The position numbers and the translations under genes are program-made. From the NCBI GenBank assembly GCA_964621605.1, contig CAZUMJ010000017.1, forward strand, positions 1-64,000: a DNA stretch of 64,000 bases, written 5' to 3'. This document shows, in pieces, positions 42,496 through 50,742 of the stretch (positions are counted from its first letter, which is position 1; every line of letters begins with the position of its first letter). This stretch comes from CAZUMJ01 sp964621605 (GTDB lineage: Bacteria > Actinomycetota > Acidimicrobiia > Acidimicrobiales > Iamiaceae). The notes below the pieces were generated by a model, which saw only the letters and a list, made by a program, of their open reading frames with translations, did no database searches and was not told where the DNA came from.

Positions 42496-44166
42496 ATGCA
42501 CATCCCCGACGGCTTCATCGACCCCCCCGTGTCACTTGCCGCCGGCGCGCTCGCGCTCGGTGGGGTGGGTCTCGCCCTGCGCCGAACCGACACCACCCTG
42601 CGCACCACCAAAGCGCCGCTGACCGGGCTCGTCGCGGCGTTCGTGTTCGCCGTGCAGATGCTCAACTTCCCCGTCGCGGCCGGCACCAGCGGGCACCTGC
42701 TTGGGGGCACGCTCGCGGCGATCCTGCTCGGTCCCTGGCTGGGTGCCTTGGCCGTCACCGTGGTGCTCGTCGTGCAATGCCTGCTGTTCGCCGACGGCGG
42801 CCTGACCGCCCTCGGGCTGAACGTGTGCAACATGGCGCTCCTGCCGAGCTTCGGGGGCTGGGCGCTCTTCTGCGCGCTGCGCCGCGTCCTGCCCACAGGT
42901 CGCCGCGGGGTGCTCGGCGCGACCGCGATCACCAGCATGGTCTCCGTCGTCGGCGCCGCCGCGGGGTTCACCCTCGAGTACGCGCTCGGTGGACGCGGCG
43001 GCGTCCCGATCGCGACCGTCGCCGCCGCGATGATCGGGGTCCACGTCCTCATCGGGATCGGTGAGGCGGTCATCACCACCCTCACCGTCAGCACCGTGCT
43101 CGACAGCCGACCCGACCTCGTCCACGGTGCCCGCGAGCCGCAGGCGTCACGCGGCGGTGACCTCGGGCGGTTCCTGGTGGCAGGGCTCGCACTCACGGTC
43201 GTGCTGGCGTTCGGTGTGAGCCGCTTCGCGAGCACGAAGCCCGACGGCCTCCAGCGCGTCGCGGACGACCACGGCATCGCCGCCCACGAGGTGCCGCACC
43301 ACCTGACACAAAGTCCGTTCGCGCACTACGAGGTGCGCGGCATCGGCGATGCGGGGCTCACCAAGGGGCTCGCCGGGTTGGCTGGCGTGGGCGCGGCGTT
43401 CGGGGTCGGCTGGCTCGCGGTCCGCGGCCGCAGGCGGAACGGCGACCACGTCGGGTCGGTGCGCGCAGCCGCGCCGGAGGTGAAGCTCGTGGCGTTCGCC
43501 CTCTTCGTGGTTGCCGTCGTGGCGACCCCGCTCGCGACCCCGTGGGTGTTCGCCGTCCATGCGCTCGCGTTGGTCGTCGTGGCGGGTCTGGCACGCATCC
43601 CCGGATGGGTGCTCGTGCGTCGCGTCGGCATCGAAGCGCCGTTCGTGGTGTTCGCGTTGGCGATGCCGTTCCTGGCGGGCGGTCCGACCACAACCGTCGC
43701 AGGCCTCGTCGTGTCGCGCGCCGGGCTGCACGCGGGCATCGAGATCCTTGTCACGGCCACGCTCACGACCGTCGCGGCGGTGCTGCTCGGCTGGAGCACG
43801 TCGGTCGCCGACCTGCTCGCCGGCCTCGAACGCCTGCGGGTTCCCGCCGTGCTCGTCGCGATAGCCGGGTTCATGGTCCGCTACGGCGAGGTCATCGGTG
43901 GCGAGCTCCGCCGCCTGCAGATCGCCCGGGTGTCGCGCGGCGACAACCCGCGCTGGCTGTGGCAGGCACAGGCCACCGCCTCGACTGCCGGCACGCTGTT
44001 CGTCCGGTCGTACGAGCGGGGCGAACGCGTGCACCAGGCGATGCTGGCCCGCGGGTTCGACGGTCGCATGCCGCAGACGGCCCGCCCAGCACGGCGTGCC
44101 TGGACACCCGCGCTGGCCGTCGTCGCGCCCTCGGTGCTGCTCACGACGTGGGCGGTGCTGCGATGA
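42496..44166 (+). CDS. cbiMNQ: CbiM-PDGLE-CbiQ fusion, nickel/cobalt ECF transporter
   Basis: 556 residues in a single uninterrupted frame. Residues 1-~215 are CbiM (MHIPDGFIDPPVSLAAGALA; the N-terminal Met-His that binds the metal is present; LLGGTLAAILLGPWLGALAV). Residues ~240-310 are the CbiN/PDGLE domain (STKPDGLQRVADDHGI, with Gln for Glu). Residues ~330-556 are CbiQ (VTATLTTVAAVLLGWSTSVA, FMVRYGEVIGGELRRLQIAR, and the coupling motifs ARVSRG and MLARGFDG). Normally these are two or three genes. ATG 42496 is fixed by the mature N-terminus MHIPDG. cbiO follows with a 4-bp overlap. Regulation by the neighbouring Fur protein is likely. Confidence 0.92.
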   Translation: MHIPDGFIDPPVSLAAGALALGGVGLALRRTDTTLRTTKAPLTGLVAAFVFAVQMLNFPVAAGTSGHLLGGTLAAILLGPWLGALAVTVVLVVQCLLFADGGLTALGLNVCNMALLPSFGGWALFCALRRVLPTGRRGVLGATAITSMVSVVGAAAGFTLEYALGGRGGVPIATVAAAMIGVHVLIGIGEAVITTLTVSTVLDSRPDLVHGAREPQASRGGDLGRFLVAGLALTVVLAFGVSRFASTKPDGLQRVADDHGIAAHEVPHHLTQSPFAHYEVRGIGDAGLTKGLAGLAGVGAAFGVGWLAVRGRRRNGDHVGSVRAAAPEVKLVAFALFVVAVVATPLATPWVFAVHALALVVVAGLARIPGWVLVRRVGIEAPFVVFALAMPFLAGGPTTTVAGLVVSRAGLHAGIEILVTATLTTVAAVLLGWSTSVADLLAGLERLRVPAVLVAIAGFMVRYGEVIGGELRRLQIARVSRGDNPRWLWQAQATASTAGTLFVRSYERGERVHQAMLARGFDGRMPQTARPARRAWTPALAVVAPSVLLTTWAVLR

Positions 44167-44993
44167 CGCCCGCTGTGCTCGTCGAAGGCCTCACGCACCG
44201 CTACCCCGACGGGCACCTGGCCCTGCAGGGAGTCGACCTGCGCGTCGAACGCGGCGAGCGGGTCGCCATCCTCGGCCCGAACGGGTCGGGGAAGTCAACG
44301 CTCACGCTGCACCTCAACGGCATCCTCACCCCCACCACCGGCACGGTTGAGGTCGACGGCATCGCACTTGCCCCCGGCACCCTCGGCGAGGTGCGCCGCA
44401 AGGTCGGCATCGTCTTCCAAGACCCCGACGATCAGCTCTTCATGCCGACGGTGCGCCAAGACGTCGCATTCGGACCCGCCAACCTCGGTCTGCGGGGCGA
44501 CGCCCTCACCCGACGCGTCGACGAGGCCCTCACGGTGGTGGGCTTGCTCGACGTCGCCGAGCGTGCGCCGCACCGTCTCAGCCTCGGACAACGCCGGCGG
44601 GCGGCCCTCGCCACGGTGCTGGCGATGGAGCCAGCGGTACTGGTGCTCGACGAACCATCCGCGAACCTCGACCCGCTCGCACGGCGAGAGCTCGCAGACC
44701 TGGTGGCGCAGCTCGGACTGACCACCGTCGTGGTCACCCACGATCTGCTCTACGCCGCCGAGCTGTGCGAGCGAGCGCTCGTCCTCGACGATGGGCGAGT
44801 CGTGGCCGACGGGCCGGCCACCACAATCCTCGAGGACGCCGCGCTCCTCGCACGCCATCGCCTCGAGCTTCCCCGGCTCGTGCCTCGCATCGCCATGGGG
44901 GCCAACCCCGACCCCAGCGGCGGCACCGGTGCCGGTGCGATCGCCACCACCTCGCTCGGTCACGGTGCACCTCGCAGCGAGACCGCTCAGTAA
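44163..44993 (+). CDS. cbiO: CbiO-type ECF ATPase
   Basis: 276 residues. Walker A GPNGSGKST, Q-loop FQDPDDQLFMPTVRQDVAFG (the DPD typical of ECF ATPases), signature LSLGQRRRAALATVL (LSLGQ rather than LSGGQ), Walker B VLVLDEPSANLDP, H-loop VVTHDLL. Powers the CbiMNQ fusion encoded just upstream (ATGA overlap). The last ~35 residues are low-complexity Ala/Gly/Thr and not part of the conserved domain. Confidence 0.92.
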   Translation: MTPAVLVEGLTHRYPDGHLALQGVDLRVERGERVAILGPNGSGKSTLTLHLNGILTPTTGTVEVDGIALAPGTLGEVRRKVGIVFQDPDDQLFMPTVRQDVAFGPANLGLRGDALTRRVDEALTVVGLLDVAERAPHRLSLGQRRRAALATVLAMEPAVLVLDEPSANLDPLARRELADLVAQLGLTTVVVTHDLLYAAELCERALVLDDGRVVADGPATTILEDAALLARHRLELPRLVPRIAMGANPDPSGGTGAGAIATTSLGHGAPRSETAQ

Positions 44994-45025
44994 GCTCGAA
45001 GCCCGCACCGATCGGGGGGTCCCAC

Positions 45026-46270
45026 ATGTCCAGCACGACCAACACATCTGCGACGTGGGACCCTTCCAACGGCGACAAGGCCGTTCCCCTCCCCGCCGCT
45101 CCCGATGTGTTCGCGCCCGCACGACTGGGGCCGCTGACACTGCGCAATCGCATCATCAAGGCGGCGACGTTCGAGGCGATGAGCCCGCGCCGTGAGGTCA
45201 CCGACAACCTGATCGACTTCCACCGTGCGGTCGCGGCCGGTGGGGTCGGGATGACGACGGTCGCCTACTGCGCGGTCACGCGCGAGGGCAGCACCGACGG
45301 GCGCACCCTGGTGCTCACCGACGACGCCGTGCCGGGGCTGCAGCGCCTCACCGACGCGGTGCACGAAGAAGGCGCCGCCATCGCCGCCCAGATCGGCCAC
45401 GCCGGGCCCGTCGCCAACCCGGCGGGCACGAAGGCCCCCGCGCTCTCCCCGAGCCGACTGCTGTTCGCCCCCGGGATGCGCCCGACGAAGGCGTGCACCG
45501 ACGCCGACATCGCCCGCGTCACCGAAGACTTCCGTGCCGGCACCCGTCGGGCGGTTGCGGCTGGCTTCGATGCGCTCGAGGTGCACCTCGGCCACAACTA
45601 CCTGCTGAGCTCGTTCCTGAGCCCTCGGCTGAACCGCCGCACCGACCAGTGGGGTGGCAGCGTCGAGGCCCGCAGCCGGTTCCCCCGCCAGGTGCTCGCC
45701 GCCGTGCGCGAAGAGGCCGGCGATCACGTGGCGGTGACGGCCAAGTTCAACATGGACGACGGCGCGCCCGGTGGGCTCTGGCTCGACGAGAGCGTGCAGA
45801 TCGCGCAGCTCATCGAAGCCGACGGCACCGTCGACGCTCTGGAGCTCACGGGGGGCAGCTCGCTGCGCAACCCGATGTACCTGTTCCGCGGTGAGGCGCC
45901 CCGGGCCGAGATGGCCGCGACGCTGCCCCCTGCGATCCGCCCCGGGTTCAAGCTGATCGCGAAGCGCTTCCTGAAGGAGTACCCCTTCGAGGAGGCCTAC
46001 TTCCTTCCCGCGGCACGCCAGTTCCGCGCCGCCCTCGACCTTCCGCTGATCCTGCTGGGCGGCATCAACCGGCTCGACACCATGCAGCTCGCGATGGCCG
46101 AAGGGTTCGCCTTCGTCGCCATGGCCCGTGCGCTGCTGCGCGAACCCGACCTGCCACGCAAGCTGCAAGACGGCAGCCGCGCCGATGGGCTGTGTGTGCA
46201 CTGCAACCGCTGCATGCCGACCACCTACAGCCGCACGCACTGCGTGCTGATCGAAAGCCCAGGCCTCTGA
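45026..46270 (+). CDS. Old Yellow Enzyme-family NADH:flavin oxidoreductase
   Basis: 414 residues from ATG 45026. FMN-binding TIM barrel: RLGPLTLRNRIIKAATFEAM at the N-terminus, AIAAQIGHAGPVA, FDALEVHLGHNYLLSSFLSP and RLNRRTDQWGGSVEARSRFP with the usual catalytic His pair region (HLGHNYL), then LILLGGINRLDTMQLAM and VAMARALLREPDLPRK. The end has a Cys cluster (CVHCNRCMPTTYSRTHC), similar to the FeS-binding area of dienoyl-CoA reductase-like members, but the fused NADPH-binding domain is absent. Reduction of an activated double bond is likely; substrate unknown. Confidence 0.88.
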   Translation: MSSTTNTSATWDPSNGDKAVPLPAAPDVFAPARLGPLTLRNRIIKAATFEAMSPRREVTDNLIDFHRAVAAGGVGMTTVAYCAVTREGSTDGRTLVLTDDAVPGLQRLTDAVHEEGAAIAAQIGHAGPVANPAGTKAPALSPSRLLFAPGMRPTKACTDADIARVTEDFRAGTRRAVAAGFDALEVHLGHNYLLSSFLSPRLNRRTDQWGGSVEARSRFPRQVLAAVREEAGDHVAVTAKFNMDDGAPGGLWLDESVQIAQLIEADGTVDALELTGGSSLRNPMYLFRGEAPRAEMAATLPPAIRPGFKLIAKRFLKEYPFEEAYFLPAARQFRAALDLPLILLGGINRLDTMQLAMAEGFAFVAMARALLREPDLPRKLQDGSRADGLCVHCNRCMPTTYSRTHCVLIESPGL

Positions 46271-46348
46271 TCTGGGCCTCACTTGGTGGCGGGGTCCGAG
46301 TTGCGCGTTGACAGCAGCGCTGCCATTGGGTCAGCGAGGCGTCGAGCG

Positions 46349-46585
46349 TCAACCTGCCCGCTGGCCGAGCTCGTGCTCGACGGCTCGGCGGATCCAGCTC
46401 GATACCGAGCGGTCTTCGGCCTCGGCCGCGGCACGGAGCGCTTCGAGCGTCTCGGGGTCGAACCGAACCGGCACCATCTGGCTCAGGTTCCCGCGCCGAC
46501 GACGGCCGGGCCCTTGCGGGGTCTGGTTCTCGGGCTGGGTGTAGAAGTCGTACTCCTCGTCTCGGGTCATCTGCTTCTTGGTCAT
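46349..46585 (-). CDS. CopG/RHH-type antitoxin-like protein
   Basis: 78 residues. The C-terminal half, MVPVRFDPETLEALRAAAEA then DDRSVSSWIRRAVEHELG-like sequence (here EDRSVSSWIRRAVEHELG), is a ribbon-helix-helix DNA-binding unit. The N-terminus (MTRDEEYDFYTQPENQTPQG) is acidic and probably binds the partner. Its ATG overlaps the stop of the preceding gene by 4 bp (ATGA). The pair looks like a toxin-antitoxin or similar autoregulated module with the antitoxin second. Confidence 0.78.
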   Translation of the reverse strand: MTKKQMTRDEEYDFYTQPENQTPQGPGRRRRGNLSQMVPVRFDPETLEALRAAAEAEDRSVSSWIRRAVEHELGQRAG

Positions 46586-46887
46586 CGGTCCTCCCGGTAA
46601 CGGTCGACGAGGTGGACGGCTGCCTCGTAGCAACCAATGGGGCGGCACTTCGTGGGGTCAGCCGAATCCGGCGGAGCGAGCGGCACGACCAACACCCGTC
46701 CCTCGACTTCGGCGACCATCAGCCAATGAGCCGGCGGGATCGCCGGGTAGAAGATCGGGACGCTCTGCCACACGTCGTAGACGTCGTCGATGCCGAGCCT
46801 CGGGTGCTTGAACAGGTGAGTCGCCTGGTCGTCGATCTCGAACGGGTCTTCGTCGTCCAGTCGCTCGATGTCGAACGGTTCAGCCAC
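46582..46887 (-). CDS. Partner (toxin-like) of the RHH protein
   Basis: About 101 residues from GTG 46887 (a longer frame to 46941 is possible). Sequence marks: AEPFDIERLDDEDPFEIDDQ, HLFKHPRLGIDDVYDVWQS, PPAHWLMVAEVEGRVLVVPL, CRPIGCYEAAVHLVDRYRED. The layout DDVYDVW plus a short beta-rich end resembles small BrnT-like RNase toxins, but I cannot name the family with confidence. Coupling with an RHH protein supports a toxin-antitoxin role. The GTG is chosen because TACGCT lies 8 nt upstream, like other leaderless starts here. Confidence 0.6.
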   Translation of the reverse strand: MAEPFDIERLDDEDPFEIDDQATHLFKHPRLGIDDVYDVWQSVPIFYPAIPPAHWLMVAEVEGRVLVVPLAPPDSADPTKCRPIGCYEAAVHLVDRYREDR

Positions 46888-46895
46888 ACCCGGTG

Positions 46896-46901
46896 AGCGT
46901 A
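46896..46901 (-). promoter_or_regulatory. -10-like TACGCT, leaderless GTG start
   Basis: On the minus strand TACGCT is followed after 8 nt by GTG 46887. Confidence 0.35.
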
Positions 46902-47000
46902 TTACAACCAAATACGGATGGCGAGCCTCAGCGCCGGTCAACCGAGGTCGTCTTCGCCAGGGGCGCCTTCTTCGCGTCGGCCCGCCTCACCGGTGTCCCG

Positions 47001-50000
47001 TTACCCGGTGTAGCGAGGCGTGGCCCTTATGGGGCGGGCAACCGCTGCCGGCGCGGGCGGGGGCCCGACTGGACCGACGGGAATGCTCGGCGACGGCACC
47101 GTGGTGGTCGTCGTTGGGGTCGTAGGCGGTCCCACCACGTCGGTCGCCGCGCACCCGCCCGAGTTGTAGGCGTCGCAGTTCCACGACCCCCACGCCGGCG
47201 CGGCGGTGCCGGCGGTGTGCCACACGAGCAGCACCCCGTCGCGGCGCTGCTGCGCGACCTCGTTGTGGCCGTCGCCGTCCCAGTCACCCACGGCTGGGGT
47301 GCCGAGCGTCCAGCCACCAGTGAGCTTCGGCCACCCGGCCGGTGCCGATCCGGTCGCGTCGAACGCGCTCAACGTGTAGGTGCCGTTGCCGGCGAGCACC
47401 TCGTTCGCGCCATCACCGTTCACGTCCGCGATGGCGGGCTGCACGAAGAAGGCGAGGTCGGGACTGGTCTGCGGGAAGCCCGCCAACGGCTTGCGCGTCG
47501 CACCGTCCCAAGCCATCACCTGATCGTCGTTGGGGAGTTGCAGGTCCGGGGCGAGCAGGTCGATGAGCCGCGTGATGCCCAGGCCGGGCGCCGCCACCTC
47601 CTTCGTGCCGCCGCCCTGCAGCTCACCGACCGCGGGCCCACCGAAGCCGATGGCCGACGCCACGATGTCGTTCGAGTTGCGGTTCGCGCCGAACTGCGCG
47701 GCGTCCTCCAACCTGAGGCCCGCCGACCACACCAGCGGAAGCGCCCCGGCGGCGGTCGAGCCGTACACGCTGCGGCCCTGCTGGTCGAGCACGTACATGG
47801 TCCCTGCCGCCGACGCGACGACCACCTCGACACCCGGGTGCGCCGGGTCGACGTCACCCACCACCGCCGGAAGCGACACGCCCCCACCGATCGTGGGGAG
47901 GAGCTCGGTCGACAGCAGGCTCACCTTCGCCGGCCAGCCAGGCAGGTACGCGCCCGCGTCGGGGTTCGCGGTGGCAGGGTGCGGGCGCACCGCGAGGGTG
48001 CCGTTCCCGGCTATTGCGTACACGCGGGCGTTGCCCGCAGCCCCGGCAACACCCAACAAGCTGAGCACGCTGGCCCCGTCACCGACGTTGGGCGGCTCGA
48101 CGTACTCCTCCTGCGCGCCGATCACGATGTCGAGGTGCCCGTCGCCGTCGATGTCGGCCACAGTCGGTGTCGTCACGAGCTCGCCACCCTGGCGTGCGTT
48201 CGCTGATGCCTTGAACGTGACCCGATGCGTGACGGGGTCGACCGCGTCGACGGTGGCGGGGTCGACGACCAGCACCGGGAACCCGGCCACCGGCGAGCCG
48301 TCGGCGTGCCAGGCGTACACGTGGCGGTCCATCGCCGCGGCGACGATCTCGAGCGTGCCGTCGCCGTCGAGGTCGCCGAGCGCAGGCGCCGCGGCGAACG
48401 CCGGCTTCGTCCTGTTGAACTCGTCCTGCGCGGTCGTGCGGTCGGACGAGTAGGCGGGGTCGACGCTCATCGTGGCGACACGGCTGCCGTCGGCGCCCCA
48501 CACGTACACCTTGCCGTTCAGGTCCGCGTCGACGATCTCCTGATGACCGTCTCCGTCAAGGTCGCCCACCGCGGGCGCGCCCACCATGAACGCACCACTG
48601 GGGGCGTCGATCCCGTCGCGCGTCGCGGTCGCCGACCCCGTCGGCCACCACGGCGAGACGTCGCCCACGAGCGGGAAGCCGGGCGGCTCGGTGCCGTCGG
48701 GCAGGTAGGCGTGGATCTTCCCGTCGGAGGTGGCGACGAGCAGTTCGGTGCGTCCGTCGCCGAGCAGGTCGGCGAAGCGCGGACTCGACGCGCTCGCGCC
48801 CGCCACGCGGCGCGGGAACCCCGCCACGAGGTCGGGGTCGTCGTGCACGAACACCTGCTTCTGCATCTCGCCGCGCAGGCCGTCGCCGTCGCCGCCGTGT
48901 GCGGTGACGACCACCCGCAACCGCACCGAGAAGCGCTCCTCGTCGGGACGGTTCTGGTTGCTCGGGTCGACCGGCGACCCGTGCCCGCCGTCGGGCAACG
49001 CCGCGGCGATCGATGCCAGGTCGAGGGTGGCGAGCGTTCCGTTGCGAGGACCCGTGAGGCCGTTCACGGCTTGCGCGGTCGTCCACGTGTCGGTCGCCGG
49101 GTAGGCGGGTGGCTGGAGCCCCGGGGCCCATTCGACGCGGTAGTCGTACGAGGTGGCGCGCGGCGCGGCGACGTGGCCGGTCACCGTCGCGGTGCCCGAC
49201 GTCGGCAGCACGTCGAACCACGACGGCGTGTCGATCATCGCGACCGGCGGCACCGCACGGGCCTTCACCGCGCGCAGCAGTTCGTAGGCGTTGACCCGGC
49301 CGTAGCCGAACGTGGCGTCCCACCCCTGCCTGCTCGGGTAGCGGACCGTGTCGAGCAGCGGGTTGCCGCTCGGGGTGCCGAAGTCGTTCGCCGGGTCGAC
49401 GCCGTTCGGGGTCGAGAAGTCGATGTCGTCCGCGGTGGACCGCACGAGCTGCATCACCTCGTCCGCGCTGAGCGTCACCCCCTGTGCGCGGGCGTACGAC
49501 AGCAGGAGCCCGACCATGCCCGACGCCTGTCCGGTCGCCTCCGACGAACAGGCGCTCGACGGCACGCTCACGAAGGTGCGGCCACCGAAGTTCGTGCACC
49601 CGTTGAGCGCCAGGTACCCCTGCACGGCCCCGCCGCCGAACGGGTTCGCGGTGATCGTGCGGACGCTGTTGACGGCCATGGTGTGCTCGAGTGCCCCGGG
49701 GAGGTTCGGATGCTTCGACGCCTCGTCGGCCATCGAGGCCACCACCACGACGTTGCGGCGGTAGGCGGCGTCGATCGCCTGCTGTGCCTGCTCGGGGTTG
49801 TTGAGGGCGCCGAGCGCCTCCTGGATCACCGCTGCACCCGAATCGAGTGCGAACAGCACCCCGGCGGCGAACCGGCCCCCATCTGCGATGAACGAGTCAC
49901 TCACGCGCACCGGCAGGAACCGGCACTCGGGACAACCGCCGACTGACCCCGTGCCGTTCGCTGCAGCGGTCGAGTCCTCTGCCTCACCGGTGCCGTGCCC

Positions 50001-50654
50001 GTAGGCGACGGTGTCGAGCGGGTCGTTGTCGCCGTAGAGGAAGTCCCACCCGGAGATGTCGTCCACGTACCCGTTGTGGTCGTCGTCGACACCGTTGTTG
50101 TTCGCCGGGTCGAGGATCAGGTCCTCGGGGTCGGCGAGGCCGTTGCCGTTGCGGTCCGGGATGGCGCCGAAGTCGGTGATGTCGAACACGCCGTCGTGGT
50201 TGCAGTCGCCGTCCGCCTGCCCGGGGAAGCACGGGGGCTGCACCTCACCCAGGTTCAGGTACGCCTTCGTGGCGAGGTCTGCCATCGCGCCGGCGTCGCG
50301 CCACTTGATGCCCGAGTCGAGCACCGCGATCACCACCGACGGATCACCCTGCGACAGCCCCCATGCAAGGTCCAGCGCGGAACCCTTCTGCCCGCACAGT
50401 TGGTGCGGCGAGTTGGCGAGGGCTGGGTTGGGGTCGCGGAGCGAGGTGCGCTTGTAGTCGTTGCGGTCGTACTCGGTGGGCAACGATGCCGGCTCGTCGG
50501 CGGGTCCGTAGCGCCAGGTGGTGCAGTCGAGCGGGGTGCCCGGACCTGCGGCCGCGGCCCGTGGAGCCTGGCGGGCACCGGCGAATGTCGCGACCGCGAG
50601 CATGCCGAGCGCCAGGACGGCACCAAGCCTGCGTCGCGTCTGCATCGATCGCAT
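47001..50654 (-). CDS. Secreted subtilase-fold protein with FG-GAP repeats, active Ser replaced
   Basis: 1217 residues from ATG 50654. Signal peptide (RRLGAVLALGMLAVATFAG). Residues ~95-470 follow the S8 peptidase order: Asp113 in VIAVLDSGIKW, His220 in AYGHGTGEAED, but the serine segment, normally GTSMAAPHVAG, reads SEATGQASGMVG with Thr374 at the Ser position, and the oxyanion Asn region reads VVVVASMADEASKHPN. A calcium-binding-like Asp/Asn-rich insert (FDITDFGAIPDRNGNGLAD) lies between Asp and His. From ~620 to 1170 there are FG-GAP/VCBS units (AVGDLDGDGHQEIVDADLNG; ALGDLDGDGTLEIVAAAMDR), suggesting a beta-propeller. The Pro/Thr-rich tail ends ATPRYTG. Protease activity is doubtful; binding is more likely. 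Confidence 0.85.
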   Translation of the reverse strand: MRSMQTRRRLGAVLALGMLAVATFAGARQAPRAAAAGPGTPLDCTTWRYGPADEPASLPTEYDRNDYKRTSLRDPNPALANSPHQLCGQKGSALDLAWGLSQGDPSVVIAVLDSGIKWRDAGAMADLATKAYLNLGEVQPPCFPGQADGDCNHDGVFDITDFGAIPDRNGNGLADPEDLILDPANNNGVDDDHNGYVDDISGWDFLYGDNDPLDTVAYGHGTGEAEDSTAAANGTGSVGGCPECRFLPVRVSDSFIADGGRFAAGVLFALDSGAAVIQEALGALNNPEQAQQAIDAAYRRNVVVVASMADEASKHPNLPGALEHTMAVNSVRTITANPFGGGAVQGYLALNGCTNFGGRTFVSVPSSACSSEATGQASGMVGLLLSYARAQGVTLSADEVMQLVRSTADDIDFSTPNGVDPANDFGTPSGNPLLDTVRYPSRQGWDATFGYGRVNAYELLRAVKARAVPPVAMIDTPSWFDVLPTSGTATVTGHVAAPRATSYDYRVEWAPGLQPPAYPATDTWTTAQAVNGLTGPRNGTLATLDLASIAAALPDGGHGSPVDPSNQNRPDEERFSVRLRVVVTAHGGDGDGLRGEMQKQVFVHDDPDLVAGFPRRVAGASASSPRFADLLGDGRTELLVATSDGKIHAYLPDGTEPPGFPLVGDVSPWWPTGSATATRDGIDAPSGAFMVGAPAVGDLDGDGHQEIVDADLNGKVYVWGADGSRVATMSVDPAYSSDRTTAQDEFNRTKPAFAAAPALGDLDGDGTLEIVAAAMDRHVYAWHADGSPVAGFPVLVVDPATVDAVDPVTHRVTFKASANARQGGELVTTPTVADIDGDGHLDIVIGAQEEYVEPPNVGDGASVLSLLGVAGAAGNARVYAIAGNGTLAVRPHPATANPDAGAYLPGWPAKVSLLSTELLPTIGGGVSLPAVVGDVDPAHPGVEVVVASAAGTMYVLDQQGRSVYGSTAAGALPLVWSAGLRLEDAAQFGANRNSNDIVASAIGFGGPAVGELQGGGTKEVAAPGLGITRLIDLLAPDLQLPNDDQVMAWDGATRKPLAGFPQTSPDLAFFVQPAIADVNGDGANEVLAGNGTYTLSAFDATGSAPAGWPKLTGGWTLGTPAVGDWDGDGHNEVAQQRRDGVLLVWHTAGTAAPAWGSWNCDAYNSGGCAATDVVGPPTTPTTTTTVPSPSIPVGPVGPPPAPAAVARPIRATPRYTG
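47004..47018 (-). other. C-terminal PRYTG tag
   Basis: Last five codons of the subtilase-fold protein, P-R-Y-T-G then TAA, after a Pro/Ala/Val-rich linker. Compare 11836-11850 and 41812-41826. Confidence 0.6.
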
Positions 50655-50729
50655 CGTCGCTCCCCTCGTGTCGACGTCGGGGCCCCCGCCCCGGCGGGAG
50701 GCTACCCCGCGCGCTCGTCCGCGTCCCCG

Positions 50730-50735
50730 TACGCT
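50730..50735 (+). promoter_or_regulatory. -10-like TACGCT, leaderless start
   Basis: TACGCT ends 7 nt before ATG 50743 of the acylase gene. Confidence 0.4.
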
Positions 50736-50742
50736 CCGGCCC

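Noticed and set aside
48225..49946. 573-codon plus-strand frame inside the subtilase-fold gene
   Set aside because: Composition (Val/Arg/Gly/His-rich) is that of a shadow frame; the minus-strand gene has clear S8 and FG-GAP motifs.
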